Shown one piece after another: positions 23,712 through 31,829 of a DNA stretch of 45,642 bases. Position 1 is the first letter of the stretch; every line of letters starts with the position of its first letter. This DNA is from a virus. The stretch covers positions 1 through 45,642 of the IMG/VR virus record IMGVR_UViG_3300030388_000748, one strand, 5' to 3'. Both the position numbers and the translations under genes were made by a program. The notes beneath the pieces are model-generated. The model did no database searches, was not told the DNA's origin, and was given only the letters and a program-made list of their open reading frames with translations.

Positions 23712-24661
23712 AAACAAAAGAAGCTTGGGTTGGGCAATATGCAGCCTTCAATGAAGCACTTAAGTATATGCTTGCTAGATCTAAAGGTGAAGAGAAATCA
23801 ATTTATACACCATGGCCTAAGTTTAATGATGCCGCTACTGATGGTTTAGAGTGGAATACTTTAACAGTTATTGGTGGTAGACCAGGTTCAGGTAAGACAT
23901 TGATTAAAGACCAAATCATTAGAGAGTCTTTTGCTCTTAATCCTAATGATGATTTTAGAGTATTAGAATTTCAATTTGAGATGGTAGGTAGAACATCTGC
24001 TATTAGAGAATTTAGTTCTATGACAGGAAAAACTTATAAAGAATTATGTAGTGCAGGATCTGTGCTAAACAATTCTACTCTAAATGCATGCCATCAGTAT
24101 GCAAAAGAAAGAGTAAAGAACCCTGTAGATATTATTAGTACACCTTTAACTGTGAATCAAATGCGTGAGCAAGTAGATGCTTACATGACTTTACACAAAG
24201 GGAAGAAAACTATGATTACTTTAGATCATACTATGCTTGTAAAGAGAGCACCCTATCAAAACAACACATTAGATATGATGTTTGAATTAGGTGAGTTCTT
24301 TACTCAGTGTAAGAGAGACTATCCATGTTTATTTATTGCCTTATCACAATTAAATAGGAATATAGATAATCCAGACAGAGCTATAGATGGGAAATATGGT
24401 AACTATATACTTGAGTCAGATATATTTGGCTCAGATGCAATGCTGCAACATGCAGATATGCTTATAGGTATTAACAGACCTGCTAAACAAAAGATTAGAT
24501 TCTATGGCCCTGATAGATATATGATAGAAAATGACAGAACACTAGTATTACACTTCTTGAAAGCCAGGAATGGTGATGCAAGAATGAGTTTCTTTAAAGC
24601 AAAGTTTGAACAAATGCAAATAGAAGAAATGGCAACACCTAACCAACAAGAAAGAAGATGA
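23708..24661 (+). CDS. DnaB-type replicative helicase ATPase (317 aa)
   Basis: A RecA-fold motor without the DnaB N-terminal domain. Walker A is GGRPGSGKT (residues 56-64), preceded by the typical LTVIGGRPG strand; Walker B is MITLDHTM; and the DnaB signature LFIALSQLNR lies near 210-220. A late Arg/Lys motif (LHFLKARNGDARMSFFKAKF near 283-302) matches the end of DnaB helicases. It would unwind DNA at the fork for the family B polymerase and the primase at 26675. 4-base overlaps at both ends show tight coupling. Confidence 0.88.
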   Translation: MKTKEAWVGQYAAFNEALKYMLARSKGEEKSIYTPWPKFNDAATDGLEWNTLTVIGGRPGSGKTLIKDQIIRESFALNPNDDFRVLEFQFEMVGRTSAIREFSSMTGKTYKELCSAGSVLNNSTLNACHQYAKERVKNPVDIISTPLTVNQMREQVDAYMTLHKGKKTMITLDHTMLVKRAPYQNNTLDMMFELGEFFTQCKRDYPCLFIALSQLNRNIDNPDRAIDGKYGNYILESDIFGSDAMLQHADMLIGINRPAKQKIRFYGPDRYMIENDRTLVLHFLKARNGDARMSFFKAKFEQMQIEEMATPNQQERR

Positions 24662-24693
24662 TAAATACTAGAAATTTAAATAATAAAAAAAAT

Positions 24694-25215
24694 ATGGGAT
24701 TAACACCTGCAGAACGCAAGAGCAAAGTTGCAAAATTAAGAGAAGAGCATGATGATTACTTTCAAACAGAAGGTAAGGAAAATGCACTATACATTCCTAA
24801 GATGGCCTATAGACCATCTGGTAAGGATGAGCTACATGTTAGTTTTTTTCCTAGTGAATTAGAGAAAGAAGCAGACATATATACAGAGTTTGTAAGTATT
24901 GATTATGATACAGAAGATCCTAAAAGAACATTATATCTACATAAGTACAATCCTCATTGGAAATCAGAGTATGAATTAATTACAAGTAACTCAGGATTCC
25001 AGAGACATTTGATTCCAGTAAGTGAATTAAAAGTTATTAAAGATGTAACGTCTAAGGATTTACCAGGCCAACAGTTTGTAAATATGGGTAAAGTTACAGA
25101 TCTATTTAGCTTACCTAATCCTGATGAGACACCATCAACAGCACTTGTAGATAAATTAGAAGAAATAAATCAAACCTTAATAACATTAACTAAAGTAATA
25201 ACTAAATATAGATAG
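24694..25215 (+). CDS. Unknown replication-block protein (173 aa)
   Basis: Two starts are possible: an ATG at 24658 that overlaps the helicase stop, and the one used here at 24694 (MGLTPAERKSKVAKLREEHD), which has the usual A-rich leader. The protein has a helical N-terminus, a beta-rich middle (YIPKMAYRPSGKDELHVSFF, then TLYLHKYNPHWKSEYELI) and a C-terminal coiled-coil (ALVDKLEEINQTLITLTKVI). A DNA-binding accessory protein of the helicase is possible. Not recognised. Confidence 0.58.
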   Translation: MGLTPAERKSKVAKLREEHDDYFQTEGKENALYIPKMAYRPSGKDELHVSFFPSELEKEADIYTEFVSIDYDTEDPKRTLYLHKYNPHWKSEYELITSNSGFQRHLIPVSELKVIKDVTSKDLPGQQFVNMGKVTDLFSLPNPDETPSTALVDKLEEINQTLITLTKVITKYR

Positions 25216-25219
25216 TAAA

Positions 25220-25903
25220 ATGGCACAAAGTGTATTAGTAATAGCAGATTCAGGTACAGGAAAGTCTACCTCAATCAGAACGTTAAATTCAGAAGAGACT
25301 TTCATTATAAACATTGCAAATAAACCTCTACCATTTAGAGGTTGGAAAGGTCATTACAAACAAATTAGCAAAGATAATCCAAAAGGTAATCTTACCTCTG
25401 CATCATCATCAGCAGGTATTATCAAAGCTATAAATCATGTTGATCAAAAAATGCCACACATTACAACATTAGTTGTTGATGATTGGCAATATATGAGTTC
25501 ATTTGAGTATTTTGATAGAGCTAATGAGAAAGGTTATGATAAGTTTACTCAGATTGCAGCTAACCTTGCCATGGTGGCAAAGTTGCCTAAAGATTTGAGA
25601 GAAGACTTAACTATAATCTTCTTGACTCACTCAGAAGATTCAACTGATATCAATGGAAATAGAAAAATCAAAGCTAAAACTATAGGTAAAATGATAGATA
25701 ATACTTTAACTTTGGAAGGCCTATTCTCTATTGTATTATTTGGGAAAGTAAATAAAAATGATGATGGTGAACTTGAATATGGTTTTGAAACCCAAAACTC
25801 AGGAGAGAACACATGTAAATCACCAATGGGTATGTTTGAGGATAAATTTATCCCTAATGATCTCCAGTATGTAAAAGAATGCATACAAAAATATGAAGAA
25901 TAA
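25220..25903 (+). CDS. Sak4-like RecA-fold recombination ATPase (227 aa)
   Basis: Walker A ADSGTGKST (residues 9-17) follows a short strand at the very N-terminus, and Walker B is TTLVVDDWQY. A GxxFxxDxxx-type LTHSEDS segment (near 138-144) fits the sensor region. Short single-domain RecA-like proteins of this type (Sak4) act with a phage single-strand-binding protein to anneal strands. The next gene is such a protein, 27 bases downstream, which strengthens the call. It has no helix-hairpin-helix or N-terminal extension of true RecA. Confidence 0.82.
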   Translation: MAQSVLVIADSGTGKSTSIRTLNSEETFIINIANKPLPFRGWKGHYKQISKDNPKGNLTSASSSAGIIKAINHVDQKMPHITTLVVDDWQYMSSFEYFDRANEKGYDKFTQIAANLAMVAKLPKDLREDLTIIFLTHSEDSTDINGNRKIKAKTIGKMIDNTLTLEGLFSIVLFGKVNKNDDGELEYGFETQNSGENTCKSPMGMFEDKFIPNDLQYVKECIQKYEE

Positions 25904-25930
25904 TATAAATCAATTAAAAAAAAGTAAATT

Positions 25931-26611
25931 ATGTTAAGTACTAAAGACATGTCTGCCGGAACAGGTAGCACAAAACCAGTAATTGGAGTAGGTAATCACA
26001 AAGTAAAAATTAATTCTATAACATTTGATCAGACTCCTTATGATTCTGATGCTTACAATGTAACATTACACATAGAATCTGAGCCAGTAGCTGGTGAATT
26101 TAATGGTTTCTTAAAAGATATGAATAATCCTAATGGTGAGCGTTATGCAGGCCAAGTAGGTAGAGTAAGATTCTCTCCATATCCATTTAAAGATGCTACA
26201 TTAAACAATGGTAATGAAATCAGTAGAGATACAGAAGTTTTAAAAGCTATGGTGTTTTTATCTGAAGTAGTAGGTAAGAGAACTCAATTAGATGCAATTT
26301 CTGCAAATACAATTGAGGAGTTTATGACTGCTTGTAATGGTATTTTATCTGAAACAGGCTATATTAATGCGTGCTTAGGTGCACGTGAGTGGGAAAACAA
26401 AGAAGGTTATGTAAATAATGATCTGTTCCTACCTAAAAGAAGTAAAGCTGGTATGCCGTTAGAAGCAATTGATGCTGATAACTCTAACTTGTTAGACTTT
26501 GATAGAAATGATAAGAATCATTTTAGACCAATGATCAAAACAGAATCTGCACCGGTATCAGGTGGAGGATTTGAACCATCAGTAAGTACAGGGAGTGACT
26601 TTGACCTCTAG
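25931..26611 (+). CDS. Single-stranded DNA-binding-like partner of the Sak4 ATPase (226 aa)
   Basis: Residues 15-150 look like a beta-barrel core (VGNHKVKINSITFDQTPY, then AYNVTLHIESEPVAGEFN). The C-terminal 60 residues are flexible and end GGGFEPSVSTGSDFDL, an acidic tail ending in Phe-Asp-Leu, the docking signal of many SSB proteins. The neighbour is a Sak4-like ATPase. A true OB-fold cannot be proven by eye. It is followed by a very strong terminator, so the two genes end a transcript together. Confidence 0.68.
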   Translation: MLSTKDMSAGTGSTKPVIGVGNHKVKINSITFDQTPYDSDAYNVTLHIESEPVAGEFNGFLKDMNNPNGERYAGQVGRVRFSPYPFKDATLNNGNEISRDTEVLKAMVFLSEVVGKRTQLDAISANTIEEFMTACNGILSETGYINACLGAREWENKEGYVNNDLFLPKRSKAGMPLEAIDADNSNLLDFDRNDKNHFRPMIKTESAPVSGGGFEPSVSTGSDFDL

Positions 26612-26626
26612 TATAAATCTAAAGAT

Positions 26627-26662
26627 TGGGGCTAGTTTAAATGCTAGCCCCATTTCTTTTTA
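26627..26662 (+). terminator. Strong intrinsic terminator
   Basis: TGGGGCTAG (26627-26635) pairs perfectly with CTAGCCCCA (26644-26652), eight-base loop, then TTTCTTTTTT. It separates the Sak4/SSB genes from the primase gene. Confidence 0.88.
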
Positions 26663-26674
26663 ATATATTTGAGA

Positions 26675-27652
26675 ATGTTTAGCACAAAAAACTTAATACT
26701 AAATGAATCAGATGTACCCAGTACGTGGGTATTTGAATACTACTTAAATCTTTCAGAATCTTTAACAGGCCAAGACATAAAGATTAAATCAATCTTTAAT
26801 CCTAATGAGAATACTCCAAGCTTTTGTGTATATGTAGATCAGTCTATTATGCAATATAAGTTTAAGGATTTCTCCACGGGAAAAGGTGGCAATAAAGCTG
26901 AGCTTGTAAGGTTAATCTTTGGATTAGATTACCCTGCAGCTACAAAAAGAATTATAGATGACTATAATAATTTTGTAAAGAATGGTGGTTATAAGCAAGA
27001 AACATTTACCGCTCAATCTAAGTGGGAAATTGATTATATAAAGTTTAGAGATTTTACAATAGAAGATAGTAAGTACTGGTTATCCTTTAGAATAGGAAAA
27101 ACTATACTTGATACTTATAATGTAAAACCTATAGAATACTTTAATTTAATCAAGGAAGAAGGACAAGAGATTCAAAAACTTAGAATAGGTAGTAAATGGT
27201 GTTATGGTTACTTTGATAAAAATGGTGAAGTATATAAAATATATCAACCAAAAAGTAAAACACATAAGTTCCATAAAGTTAAAAATTATTTACAAGGATT
27301 TGATCAACTTAATTTTGATAAACCTTACCTGGTAATATGTTCATCTCTTAAAGATGCAATGTGTTTAAAAGGTATAGGATATAATATAGAAGTATTAGCA
27401 CCTGACAGTGAGAATACAATGATTAAACCTCATATAATTGCACACCTTAAAAAGAAATATAATAAAATAATAACTCTCTTTGATAATGATGAAGCAGGCC
27501 TAAATGCAACTAAAAGATATGCAGAAACATATAATATACATGGATTTGTCCCAACTATATGCAAAGACATATCAGATGCAATGGCTCAGCATGGATTAGA
27601 TAAAGTCCATACAATGCTAAAACCTTTATTAAAAGAAACCTTAAATAAATAA
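26675..27652 (+). CDS. DnaG-like primase with Toprim domain (325 aa)
   Basis: Makes the RNA primers for replication. The start is the ATG at 26675 (a TTG two codons upstream is less likely). Residues 40-95 resemble the CHC2 zinc-binding domain (FNPNENTPSF, then YKFKDFSTGKGGNKAELVRL) but without the Cys/His ligands. The Toprim core is in the second half: YLVICSSLKDAMCLKGIGYN at 218-237, where the catalytic Glu is not conserved in the usual E-G-x-x-D form, and ITLFDNDEAGLNATK at 266-280 with the D-x-D pair D270/D272. No helicase domain follows; that function is the separate DnaB-type gene. Confidence 0.82.
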   Translation: MFSTKNLILNESDVPSTWVFEYYLNLSESLTGQDIKIKSIFNPNENTPSFCVYVDQSIMQYKFKDFSTGKGGNKAELVRLIFGLDYPAATKRIIDDYNNFVKNGGYKQETFTAQSKWEIDYIKFRDFTIEDSKYWLSFRIGKTILDTYNVKPIEYFNLIKEEGQEIQKLRIGSKWCYGYFDKNGEVYKIYQPKSKTHKFHKVKNYLQGFDQLNFDKPYLVICSSLKDAMCLKGIGYNIEVLAPDSENTMIKPHIIAHLKKKYNKIITLFDNDEAGLNATKRYAETYNIHGFVPTICKDISDAMAQHGLDKVHTMLKPLLKETLNK

Positions 27653-27655
27653 ATT

Positions 27656-28045
27656 ATGAAATGGTGGATACCAGGATCAGTTCCCAGTAGTAAGAATGGC
27701 CGTAGATGGACAGGAAAATACTTTATAGCTAGTAAAGCTGTAATGAATTATAGAAAGATAGCTAAAGATTATTATGCAAAACATGCAGAAGAGTTTAAAG
27801 CTGAGCTAGCTAAACATTCATTACCAGCAAAAATATCTTTCACATTTGTCAGAGGCAGCCGCCATAAGTTTGACTATATAAATCCTGCACAGACCGTGCA
27901 AGATGATATGGTTAAAGCAGGGTGGATAGAAGATGATAATGCAGAATTTATACTACCTGTTTTTGTACAGTATACATATGATAAAGATAAACCGGGAGTA
28001 TGGATAGAAATATTAAAAGATGACCAAGAAAATAATAACAATTGA
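27656..28045 (+). CDS. RusA-like Holliday-junction resolvase (129 aa)
   Basis: Cuts four-way junctions symmetrically. RusA features are present: the N-terminal GSVPSSKNGR, a basic RGSRHKFDYINPAQTVQDDM (D73, N76 and D83/D84) and GWIEDDNAEF with D93/D94. These Asp residues form the metal site of the family. Length is as for RusA (about 120). It would resolve recombination intermediates produced by the Sak4-type system. It overlaps the next gene by 26 bases. Confidence 0.86.
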   Translation: MKWWIPGSVPSSKNGRRWTGKYFIASKAVMNYRKIAKDYYAKHAEEFKAELAKHSLPAKISFTFVRGSRHKFDYINPAQTVQDDMVKAGWIEDDNAEFILPVFVQYTYDKDKPGVWIEILKDDQENNNN

Positions 28046-28313
28046 GGAGTTTTTTAGATTAAAAGAAATGCTGTCAGGATCAAAAGAAGATCAACAAGTT
28101 GCCTGGCATATATATAAGAATAATTATCCTGAAGATATGATGATGGATACATTAATGCATAAAGCTTTAGTATTTAAAAATAGAAGAAATTTTGGTGATG
28201 CAATATCATTTCATTATCATACAGACACTATTAAAATATATGCTTATATAGATTCAGAACGCATGGATCAAATCTATAATGAAATTCTAGATAAAATAAT
28301 GAGAAATGATTAA
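28020..28313 (+). CDS. Unknown small protein (97 aa)
   Basis: Begins MTKKIITIEEFFRLKEMLSG; helical N-terminus, then a strand-rich end (AISFHYHTDTIKIYAYIDSE). It overlaps the RusA gene by 26 bases and the next gene by 8, a chain of overlaps typical of this operon. No motif recognised. Confidence 0.58.
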   Translation: MTKKIITIEEFFRLKEMLSGSKEDQQVAWHIYKNNYPEDMMMDTLMHKALVFKNRRNFGDAISFHYHTDTIKIYAYIDSERMDQIYNEILDKIMRND

Positions 28314-29469
28314 CATACAAGATCAGGTTGCTAGAACAACCAAGAACCTAATATTTACAGAGCCCTTTTACGGGCTTTTTTTAATTGGTATCAATAAGAC
28401 TTATAGTGAACAGATTCCTACAGCAGGAGTAAGTAAACATGGTATTGGTATGCAGTTGACTATAAACCCAGAATTCTACAACAATTTAAGTGAAGACCAC
28501 AGATTTGGTTTGATTAAACATGAGCTATTACATATAGCATTTGGACATTTATTATTGAGAGATTTATATACTGATCACAAACTATTTAATATAGCAGCAG
28601 ATCTAGAGATAAATCAATATATAAATGAAAGCAAGCTGCCAGACGGTGGACTGTTGTTGAGTAGTTTTCCTGAGTTACAATTACCTAAAAGAGCAGGTAC
28701 TAAAAAGTATTATGAGCTTTTAGAACAAGCACAACAGGATGGGACCTGTCCTTCATTAGATAGTCTAATGGATAAGATGAATGGTGAATCACAATACTGT
28801 CATGGTACATGGAATGATTTTGATGATATGTCTGAGCCAGAGAAAAAACTAATGGAAAAGCAGGTAGAGCACCAATTAAAACAAGCTGCTGAAACTACTG
28901 AGAAGAGATGTGGTAGTGTACCTGGTGAGTTATCTGATCTTATAAGAAGACTTTTGCATATAGAGCCAGCTAAATTTGACTGGAAAGCATACTTAAGAAG
29001 ATTTGTTGGGAATTCTAGTATTATATATACTAAAAAGCTGAGACGTAAATATAACAAACGTTATGCAGCTAATCCGGGACTGAAGATTAAGTTTAAGAAT
29101 CATATCCTTGTTGGTGTTGACACATCAGGATCTGTAAATAATGAAGAGCTAAAGGAATTCTTTAGTGAGTTAGCACATATGTCTAAAACAGGACATAAGA
29201 TATCAGTAGCACAGTGTGATACTAGTCTTAGAACTGTAGAAGAATTCAATCCTAAAAAAGATTGGGAAATACATGGTAGAGGTGGTACATCATTTCAACC
29301 AGTTATAGATCATTTTAATGAAAATAAAGGAGCTTATACAGCTCTAGTATATCTAACAGATGGTGAAGCATATCCACCTGAGAACTGTCCAAAAAATACC
29401 TTATGGTGTTTAAGCAGTATATCAGATGTAAATGATGAGTTACCAGGAAAAGTAATTAAATTAAATTAA
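28306..29469 (+). CDS. VWA-domain protein with metallopeptidase-like N-terminus (387 aa)
   Basis: The protein begins with a metallopeptidase-like domain of the DUF2201 type: EPFYGLFLIGI (residues 19-29) and the zinc motif KHELLHIAFGH (H72, E73, H76). The C-terminal half is a von Willebrand A domain: VGVDTSGSVNNEEL with the MIDAS motif D272-x-S-x-S, and later the strand ALVYLTDGEAYPP. Families of this kind act with MoxR-type ATPases; the next gene is such an ATPase. Both the HExxH and MIDAS residues are intact, so it could be active. A terminator-like hairpin lies inside the reading frame at 28361-28382. Confidence 0.85.
   Translation: MINIQDQVARTTKNLIFTEPFYGLFLIGINKTYSEQIPTAGVSKHGIGMQLTINPEFYNNLSEDHRFGLIKHELLHIAFGHLLLRDLYTDHKLFNIAADLEINQYINESKLPDGGLLLSSFPELQLPKRAGTKKYYELLEQAQQDGTCPSLDSLMDKMNGESQYCHGTWNDFDDMSEPEKKLMEKQVEHQLKQAAETTEKRCGSVPGELSDLIRRLLHIEPAKFDWKAYLRRFVGNSSIIYTKKLRRKYNKRYAANPGLKIKFKNHILVGVDTSGSVNNEELKEFFSELAHMSKTGHKISVAQCDTSLRTVEEFNPKKDWEIHGRGGTSFQPVIDHFNENKGAYTALVYLTDGEAYPPENCPKNTLWCLSSISDVNDELPGKVIKLN
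28361..28382 (+). promoter_or_regulatory. Terminator-like hairpin inside the VWA gene
   Basis: AGCCC (28361-28365), loop TTTTAC, GGGCT (28372-28376), then a run of T. It sits about 55 bases after the ATG. It encodes the conserved EPFYGLFL, so it may be chance, or an intragenic attenuator; translation would normally keep it unfolded. Confidence 0.4.
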
Positions 29470-29476
29470 TAAAAAA

Positions 29477-30748
29477 ATGGCACAAGTAAATTTAAATGTA
29501 ACAGAGTTAAAAGGTTTTGTAAATCACATAATAACAAATAATAGATATCTACAGAGTAATGGGAAGGGTCCTGTATCTGTAGAAGTTGTAGGAGAATCAG
29601 GTATTGGTAAAACTTCAACAATAGTTGAGCTTGCAAAAGACAACAACTTAGAATTTGTAAAGTTAAACCTAGCACAGATAGAAGAATTAGGTGACCTAGT
29701 AGGTTTTCCAGTAAGACAGTTCCAAATGTATAAGGAAAAAACTGTAGCTGCTAAGAAAATTGATGACATATCTTATACTGCGGCACAAAGAACAGCTGCA
29801 TCATCTGACCTGGCTAAAATGCCAAGCACTACAATTAAGAAAGTAGGTATGTGGGTTGATGAGCTTGCTGTAGAACATTATCTGAAGACCGGATATAAAA
29901 TGACAGGTAAGAATAGAATGTCTTATTGTGCACCTGAATGGATTGCAGATAAAAAAGCAGGTGGTATATTATTATTAGATGACTGGAATAGAGCTGACAC
30001 AAGATTTATTCAAGCAGTTATGGAATTAATAGACCGTCAGACTTATATCTCATGGAAATTACCAAAAGACTGGCATATTATGCTAACAGCAAATCCAGAT
30101 AACGGAGACTATATGGTTAACAGTGTAGATAGTGCACAGAAGACTAGATATGTAACTGCTAATCTTAAGTTTGATGTTAACGTGTGGGCTGAGTGGGCGG
30201 AAGGTGCTGGCATAGATTCAAGATGTATTAACTTCTTGTTGCTGCACCCGGAATTAGTAACGCAAGAAACTAATGCAAGATCTATTACAACGTTCTTTAA
30301 TTCTATCTCTAGTTTTGAGAAGTTTGAAGATAACTTAGCACTAATACAAATGATTGGTGAAGGTTCTGTAGGAGATGCATTTGCTTCTATGTTTACTACA
30401 TTTATCAATAACAAACTTGACAAGTTAGTTTCTCCAAAAGATCTATTGACTCATGAAAATGAATCATATATTTTAGGTGAACTTAGAAGTTGTATTGGTC
30501 AAGATGATACATACCGTGCTGATATTGCTGCTACTTTAGCAACAAGATTAGGTAATTATGCTGTAGTATATTCTAAAGAAAATACTATAAGTACAAAAAT
30601 TACAGATAGAATTAATTCATTAGCTACTAAAGATTACTTTACAAATGATCTAAAGTACTTAGTGATAAGAACTATCTTCAATGGTAATAAACAAAAGTTT
30701 AATAAACTTATGATGAACCCAGCAATAATTAAAATGACAATGAAATAG
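29477..30748 (+). CDS. MoxR-type AAA ATPase (423 aa)
   Basis: Walker A GESGIGKT (residues 39-46), the linking helix TIVELAKDNNLEFVKLNLAQ, Walker B GGILLLDDWNRAD (162-174) and the sensor region WHIMLTANPDNGDYMVNSVD identify a MoxR/RavA-type AAA ATPase. These are chaperone-like machines that assemble or activate protein complexes with VWA partners. The partner is the preceding gene, 7 bases away. Their combination in a phage replication block suggests a role in loading or remodelling a replication or transcription complex. The C-terminal 150 residues are helical and probably form the lid. Confidence 0.85.
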   Translation: MAQVNLNVTELKGFVNHIITNNRYLQSNGKGPVSVEVVGESGIGKTSTIVELAKDNNLEFVKLNLAQIEELGDLVGFPVRQFQMYKEKTVAAKKIDDISYTAAQRTAASSDLAKMPSTTIKKVGMWVDELAVEHYLKTGYKMTGKNRMSYCAPEWIADKKAGGILLLDDWNRADTRFIQAVMELIDRQTYISWKLPKDWHIMLTANPDNGDYMVNSVDSAQKTRYVTANLKFDVNVWAEWAEGAGIDSRCINFLLLHPELVTQETNARSITTFFNSISSFEKFEDNLALIQMIGEGSVGDAFASMFTTFINNKLDKLVSPKDLLTHENESYILGELRSCIGQDDTYRADIAATLATRLGNYAVVYSKENTISTKITDRINSLATKDYFTNDLKYLVIRTIFNGNKQKFNKLMMNPAIIKMTMK

Positions 30749-30749
30749 G

Positions 30750-31829
30750 ATGGCAAATAAATCAGTATATCAAGATTTTGATACTGATGCTTTAACTTAC
30801 TTTGGATTAGAAAAGGACACTGTTTATGGTGTCCTTTCTAGTTCTGGTGAGGTAAATAAAGTATTATGTACTCAAGATCAAACAACATATGAGAAAATAC
30901 ACACTATATTAACAGTACCTACAGAAGATGGTACAACTTTTAGAACCAAAAAGAAAGCTTTTATATTACCTAAGTGCAGTGTATCACAAGATAGATTAAA
31001 AGCAGCTCTTAAGGAGCACAATATATCTGTAACAAATAATTTTGACTTAGCTGATCTAATTATAGGTCATGGTGATATAACGCCATATGATAAGATATGT
31101 AATGGGGATAATATACCCAGTACTATTATGATGGCAAAGTTATGGAACTATGAAACTACTGGAGGCCGTAATACAGCTACACACCCTTTTGAATTAGCAA
31201 TTTTTAAATCAAGTGTTCCAACTCTAATAACTAGTAGATTAACTGAAAAGGTGAGATACTATGATTTAGATATAGAAAGTAGTGTTTATGATGAATGGAT
31301 GCTCACAGGTATGGCATTAAATATAGCTCATCTTATAGATACTACACAGTTGAGTGTTATTGACGCTGAGACAGTACTACATAGTTCTGCATCTAAGATG
31401 ATTATGGATGAGCAATTGCTAGCAGATCTTGATAGACAACTTTGTTCTTCAAGTGATGATAAAGCTTTAGCTCTTAAAATTATCCCTAGTATATGTTATA
31501 AAACAAATTATCATTTACTATGGCAATTTGCTAAAAATTGTAATCAAATAACATATGCAGATAATAGAGATAAAGATCTACAGTACTGGATTGAAGCATC
31601 TAATTTCAGATCATTTGAGAACAGAAGTGCACAAGACATGATACTATGGTTAGAAAAAGAAGAGAAGTTATGCAAAACAACTTTTAGATACTTAGAACCT
31701 ATAGTAAGGAAAGAGATTAGTATACACAATAGAGACCTTTATACATTTAAGGTGGCAGTAAAAAAAGAATATCAACAATACTTAAAAAATACAAATGAAA
31801 AAAAAACTAGTAATATCATTTCAGATTAG
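30750..31829 (+). CDS. Unknown protein, paralogue A of the following gene (359 aa)
   Basis: The N-terminal region AFILPKCSVSQDRLKAALKE then VTNNFDLADLIIGHGD corresponds to YRFPKLDLPRQKVDLLKEKY and IRDPQKADVHIVSEKF in the next gene: both show F/P-K, a basic helix and a strand with an A-D-x-(I/H)-I turn. This resembles a small Rossmann- or BRCT-like domain; I infer it. The C-terminal 200 residues are helical. It begins 1 base after the MoxR gene, so it is probably part of the same complex. A terminator-like hairpin is inside its first 90 bases. Confidence 0.65.
   Translation: MANKSVYQDFDTDALTYFGLEKDTVYGVLSSSGEVNKVLCTQDQTTYEKIHTILTVPTEDGTTFRTKKKAFILPKCSVSQDRLKAALKEHNISVTNNFDLADLIIGHGDITPYDKICNGDNIPSTIMMAKLWNYETTGGRNTATHPFELAIFKSSVPTLITSRLTEKVRYYDLDIESSVYDEWMLTGMALNIAHLIDTTQLSVIDAETVLHSSASKMIMDEQLLADLDRQLCSSSDDKALALKIIPSICYKTNYHLLWQFAKNCNQITYADNRDKDLQYWIEASNFRSFENRSAQDMILWLEKEEKLCKTTFRYLEPIVRKEISIHNRDLYTFKVAVKKEYQQYLKNTNEKKTSNIISD
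30812..30837 (+). promoter_or_regulatory. Perfect hairpin inside the gene at 30750
   Basis: AAAGGACAC (30812-30820) pairs perfectly with GTGTCCTTT (30829-30837), eight-base loop. It lies 62 bases after the ATG, close to the position of the hairpin in the VWA gene, and so may be part of a shared control scheme. Confidence 0.4.

Noticed and set aside
26664-26671. TATATTTG promoter-like box before the primase gene
   Set aside because: Transcription would start at or after the ATG, and there is no -33 box, so it would require a leaderless message. Left out.
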